From Pseudomonas arsenicoxydans (GTDB lineage Bacteria; Pseudomonadota; Gammaproteobacteria; Pseudomonadales; Pseudomonadaceae), in the NCBI RefSeq assembly GCF_900103875.1, contig NZ_LT629705.1, forward strand, positions 4,597,001-4,661,000: 64,000 nt of DNA, written 5' to 3'. Numbering within the stretch: position 1 is the stretch's first letter; the number at the start of each line of letters is the position of its first letter. The translations under genes and the position numbers were made by a program. Below are positions 60,912 to 64,000 of this stretch, piece after piece. Below the pieces are notes generated by a model. The model was given only the letters and a program-made list of their open reading frames with translations. It was not told where the DNA came from and did no database searches.

Positions 60912-60988
60912 ATAAGTCTGGGAAAACGTTTAGAAGAAACGTACCCGGGCAAAGTTCAGCCGAATCTCAAAGCGCCCTCCCGCCCTGC

Positions 60989-62911
60989 TCACTTCATGGC
61001 CAGGGCGATGACTTCCACCAGGTTGAGTTGGGTAAAGGGCTTGGACAAGCGCGGAAGTTTGGCGGCGAAGCCTTCCAGCCGCTCGGCATAGCCCGTGGCA
61101 AGGATAATCGGCAGGCCGGGTTTGAAGAACCGTATGGCCTGTGCCAGTTGCGCTCCATTCATCTTCGGCATGGCCATGTCGGTAATGAGCAGGTCTATGT
61201 GCTGCTCGTTGTCGAACTGCTCAAGCGCTTGCGCTCCCGATGTCGCACTGATTACCCGATGCCCGAGATCCTCAAGCAGCAGGACGGTGCTGGTCAGCAC
61301 CAGACTGTCATCGTCCACCACCAACACGCACAACTGCTCCACGGGAGGGGGCTGTGCCGACTCCATGACGGGTTTGACCACCGACGCGCTCGTGGCGGCA
61401 GGTATCCAGAGCTCGGCGGTAGTGCCTACGTCTTTCTGGCTCTTGAGAATGAACCGTCCGCCCAATTGTTCGATAAACCCATGGACCATCGACAACCCCA
61501 GCCCCGTGCCTTTGCCGATGCCTTTTGTGGTGAAGAACGGGTCTTTCGCCGACGCGAGTGTGGCTTCATCCATCCCTTCACCTGAATCGCTGATAGTGAG
61601 GCAGACATAATCGCCTGGTGCCAAGTGCAGGGCTGATTGATCGCTGGCATCTCCCGTCTTGGCACTGATGACGATTCGGCCGCCCTTGGGCATGGCGTCG
61701 CGGGCATTGGTAGCGAGATTCAACACCGCCAACTCGAGCTGATTGAGGTCGGCCATGACAGGAACGAGCCCGGGTGCAAAACGTGTTTCGAGTGTCACTG
61801 AAGGCCCGAGCGAGCTACGCAACAGGCCGGTGATGCCTTGCACTAACCCGGGTAAATCGACTGATTCGGACTTGAGTTCCTGACGCCGCGCAAACGCCAG
61901 CATGCGTTGGGTCAGCGACACCCCGCGCATCGCACCCTGAGTGGCGTTATCCAGCAAACGGGTGACTTTCGGATCGTCACCCACGCGCTTGCGCACGATT
62001 TCCAGGTTGCCGAGGATGACGGTCAGCAGGTTATTGAAGTCGTGGGCAATCCCCCCGCTGAGTTGACCGATGGCCTGCATCTTCTGCGCCTGGAACAACG
62101 CCTCGCGGGTTTGCTCCAGGGCCTGCTGCGCCTGCGTGGCTTCGGTGATATCCCGAGTGATCTTGGCAAAGCCGAGTAACGTGCCGGTTTCGCCCCAGAT
62201 CGGGTCGACCACCACATGGGCCATAAACCGCGTCCCGTCCTTGCGCACGCGCCAGGCTTTGTTTTCGAAGCGCTTCTCGCGCGTTGCGATCTCCAATGCC
62301 CGTTGCGGCTCACCGGCAGCGCGGTCTTCCGGGGTATAGAAAATCGAAAAATGCTGGCCAATGATTTCTTCGGGGCGATAACCCTTGATGCGCTGGGCGC
62401 CCAGATTCCAGTTGGACACGCGTCCATCCGGGGCGAGCGTATAGATGGCGTAATCCGTGACACTTTGGACCAGCAAGCGAAACTGCTGCTCGCTTTGCTT
62501 GAGGGTTTCTTCGGCCATTTTGCGGTCGGTAAGATCACGGGTGATCTTGGCAAAACCCAACAGCTTGCCCGATGGATCGATGATCGGATCAATCACCACG
62601 TGCGACCAGAAATGCGTACCGTCCTTGCGTACACGCCAGCCTTCGCCTTCGAAACGACCCTCGCCAATTGCCGTGTCCAGCGCACGTTGCGGCAAACCGG
62701 CCAAGCGATCTTCTTCGGTATAAAAGCGCGAGAAGTGCTGACCGAGAATCTCCGCCTCCTCATACCCTTTGAAACGCTTGGCGCCGGCGTTCCAGCTGGT
62801 GATGATGCCGTCTGGATCAATCATGTAAATGGCATAGTCCACCACGGCATCGATCAGCAGACGAAAGCGCATCTCCTCGACGGAATAGGTTCTGGACTGG
62901 TTATCACTCAT
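60989..62911 (-). CDS. PAS-PAS hybrid sensor histidine kinase
   Basis: This is a 640-aa soluble hybrid kinase. Two PAS domains (about 12-135 and 140-260) are near-duplicates sharing YAIY...SWN.GA.R.KGY, GQHFS.FYT.EDR.AG and the WRVRKDGT...HVV.DPI...G.LLGFAKITRD stretch. HisKA has GGIAHDFNNLLTVILGNL (about 295), HATPase has G boxes GKGTGLGLSMVHG. A C-terminal receiver has the phospho-acceptor Asp in IDLLITDMAMPK. Output protein is not adjacent. PAS repeats of this kind often bind flavin or haem. Confidence 0.9.
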   Translation of the reverse strand: MSDNQSRTYSVEEMRFRLLIDAVVDYAIYMIDPDGIITSWNAGAKRFKGYEEAEILGQHFSRFYTEEDRLAGLPQRALDTAIGEGRFEGEGWRVRKDGTHFWSHVVIDPIIDPSGKLLGFAKITRDLTDRKMAEETLKQSEQQFRLLVQSVTDYAIYTLAPDGRVSNWNLGAQRIKGYRPEEIIGQHFSIFYTPEDRAAGEPQRALEIATREKRFENKAWRVRKDGTRFMAHVVVDPIWGETGTLLGFAKITRDITEATQAQQALEQTREALFQAQKMQAIGQLSGGIAHDFNNLLTVILGNLEIVRKRVGDDPKVTRLLDNATQGAMRGVSLTQRMLAFARRQELKSESVDLPGLVQGITGLLRSSLGPSVTLETRFAPGLVPVMADLNQLELAVLNLATNARDAMPKGGRIVISAKTGDASDQSALHLAPGDYVCLTISDSGEGMDEATLASAKDPFFTTKGIGKGTGLGLSMVHGFIEQLGGRFILKSQKDVGTTAELWIPAATSASVVKPVMESAQPPPVEQLCVLVVDDDSLVLTSTVLLLEDLGHRVISATSGAQALEQFDNEQHIDLLITDMAMPKMNGAQLAQAIRFFKPGLPIILATGYAERLEGFAAKLPRLSKPFTQLNLVEVIALAMK

Positions 62912-63057
62912 CGATCACACCCGTGATTGTTATTGTTATGGAGTATGCGACAAACCGTCGGTTTGGTAAGCATGAAAACGGTTGAGGACTGGAGCATAAC
63001 GCTCACACCGCCTATTCTCGACGCCTATTGCCACCCTGGCCGATGCAAGGCACCCCG

Positions 63058-63813
63058 ATGATCCTGATTCTGCTGCCCACGTCTGATTACGATCCCACTG
63101 AAAGCAGCGTTGTATGGCAAGCCATGCGCCAGGCCGGTATCGAGGTGCGCTTTGCAACACCCCAAGGTCTGCCCGCCTACGCCGACTCACGTCTGGTGAA
63201 CATTGGCTTCGGTCCGTTGAACCCTTTGCTGATGACCCGTGATACTGATCTTGCCCACTACGCCCGCATGATCGAAGACAAGTGGTTTCGCCAACCGATG
63301 GCCTATAACGATGTCGACTGCAATCAGTACGACGGACTGCTGATTCCGGGTGGCCATGCCAAGGGCATGCGCAGTCTGCTGGAGTCAGACCAGGCGCAAC
63401 GGATCGCCCTGCATTTTTTCAAGGCTGACAAACCGGTGGCAGCAGTGTGTCACGGCGTGTTGTTACTTGCCCGTACCATCGATCCAGATACCAGGCATTC
63501 GGTGTTGCATGGACGCAAGGTCACTGCCTTGCTGGCCAGCACCATGGAGTTGCCGGCCTGGGTAATCACCGCCCCTTGGCTTGGACGCTATTACCGGACC
63601 TATCCGCAAACCGTCGAAGCAGAAGTCACGGGCGCCCTCGCCAGCCCTGCGCATTTTCAGCGAGGCCCGTTGCTGGCGCTCCGTGATTCAGCGGACGAAC
63701 CCCTCCGCGGTTTCGTTGTGCGTGATGGTCAGTTGCTGACCGCTCGCTGGCCAGGAGACTGCCACCGGTTCGCCGCTGAATGGCTCCGACTTCTTATCGG
63801 TAAACGTATTTGA
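63058..63813 (+). CDS. DJ-1/PfpI-family protein
   Basis: This is a 251-aa class I glutamine-amidotransferase-like protein. The nucleophile elbow is AAVCHGVLLLAR with Cys at about 131 and the preceding Glu-type residue lies in IPGGHAKGM. It resembles intracellular protease/amidase or glyoxalase III homologues. Start chosen at ATG 63058 (MILILLPTSDYDP). Its last 20 bp overlap the convergent gene at the right edge. Confidence 0.85.
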   Translation: MILILLPTSDYDPTESSVVWQAMRQAGIEVRFATPQGLPAYADSRLVNIGFGPLNPLLMTRDTDLAHYARMIEDKWFRQPMAYNDVDCNQYDGLLIPGGHAKGMRSLLESDQAQRIALHFFKADKPVAAVCHGVLLLARTIDPDTRHSVLHGRKVTALLASTMELPAWVITAPWLGRYYRTYPQTVEAEVTGALASPAHFQRGPLLALRDSADEPLRGFVVRDGQLLTARWPGDCHRFAAEWLRLLIGKRI

Positions 63814-64000
63814 CGATGTAAGAGTACAAATCGTTGTAGACAACGGCAGGGACAAGCTGGTCGTAGGTTTGGGCTTTGAGCAACGCCAAATGGCAGTCTT
63901 TTACCATCTCGTCACGTTCTCGCGGGGTGCAAACATGGTTATTGATGATGTTGGCATAGGTGCTGTTCGGCGTCGGTGCCGTTGAAGGTGTGGGTGCAGG
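63794..64000 (-). CDS. C-terminal end of an unidentified protein (5' end outside window)
   Basis: A minus-strand frame enters from the right edge and ends with TAA at 63794-63796. The 68 visible residues begin with a Pro/Thr-rich linker (PAPTPSTAPTPNSTY) and end DLYSYIVKYVYR. The linker suggests a secreted or modular protein. Family not recognised. Confidence 0.6.
   Translation of the reverse strand, partial: PAPTPSTAPTPNSTYANIINNHVCTPRERDEMVKDCHLALLKAQTYDQLVPAVVYNDLYSYIVKYVYR

Noticed and set aside
1..64000. Prophage, CRISPR array, toxin-antitoxin or defence system
   Set aside because: No integrase, phage structural genes, regular spacer repeats or recognised defence modules were seen on either strand.

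Overview
The window reads as chromosomal DNA of a Pseudomonas of the fluorescens/putida type. The evidence is the high GC content, the OprD-family porin, the Sec-dependent formate dehydrogenase cassette, several TTGAT-N4-ATCAA (Anr/FNR) boxes and REP-type palindromes of the kind common in that genus. All family names come from reading the translated sequence by eye. No database search was possible.

Layout. 1-1.05 kb: a fluoride operon (crcB plus DUF190) on the minus strand behind a fluoride riboswitch. 1.1-2.2 kb: a remnant of a DUF1206 membrane gene and an alpha/beta hydrolase. 2.2-5.1 kb: an intact IS66-family element with 29-bp inverted ends, an 8-bp target duplication, tnpA/tnpB/tnpC and a NIPSNAP-like passenger gene. 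5.1-5.5 kb: two tiny overlapping genes. 5.6-10.5 kb: gamma-glutamyltransferase, a polar amino-acid ABC importer and a GntR/FCD regulator. 10.7-14.7 kb: a sigma-54 activator divergent from an NTF2-like/flavin monooxygenase fusion with a recognisable -24/-12 promoter. 14.8-20.3 kb: a set of small stress-type genes (cupin, KGG protein, ClpP-like protein, 24-aa membrane peptide, thymidylate-kinase-like protein, CxxC protein), then an RsbRD-type histidine kinase convergent with a GAF-GGDEF protein. 20.8-24.2 kb: a CHASE-PAS-GGDEF-EAL protein.

24.2-38.6 kb looks like a low-oxygen regulon. It holds an MFS protein, a P1B-5-type ATPase with a C-terminal hemerythrin domain, an APA-family amino-acid antiporter, a beta-CASP nuclease leading an ABC/HlyD/OMP/FtsX exporter operon, a universal stress protein, an alanine-rich lipoprotein and a PRPP pair. 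Four Anr-like boxes lie upstream of these genes. 38.6-43.0 kb: a tightly packed secreted carbohydrate/cell-wall operon (deacetylase, putative glycoside hydrolase, class C beta-lactamase/NamZ fusion). 43.1-45.2 kb: a YcaC-like hydrolase and an OprD porin.

45.2-54.2 kb is a complete selenocysteine cassette on the minus strand: fdnG with an in-frame TGA and SECIS hairpin, fdnH, fdnI, fdhE, selA, selB and tRNA-Sec. 54.5-58.7 kb: a PatB/MalY aminotransferase, an SDR, a Na+/H+ antiporter and a small unknown protein, with a REP doublet. 58.65-59.6 kb is a non-coding, nested, roughly 0.93-kb palindrome: G-rich tandem repeats outside, long inverted arms, and a REP doublet in the centre. 59.8-64 kb: a hemerythrin protein, a membrane protein, a PAS-PAS hybrid histidine kinase, a DJ-1/PfpI protein and the 3' end of an unknown gene.

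The most interesting points are the coordinated Anr-type regulon, the deacetylase/GH/NamZ-fusion operon, the stop-less FtsX reading frame, the IS66 passenger gene and the nested palindrome. No prophage, CRISPR array or recognisable defence system was seen.
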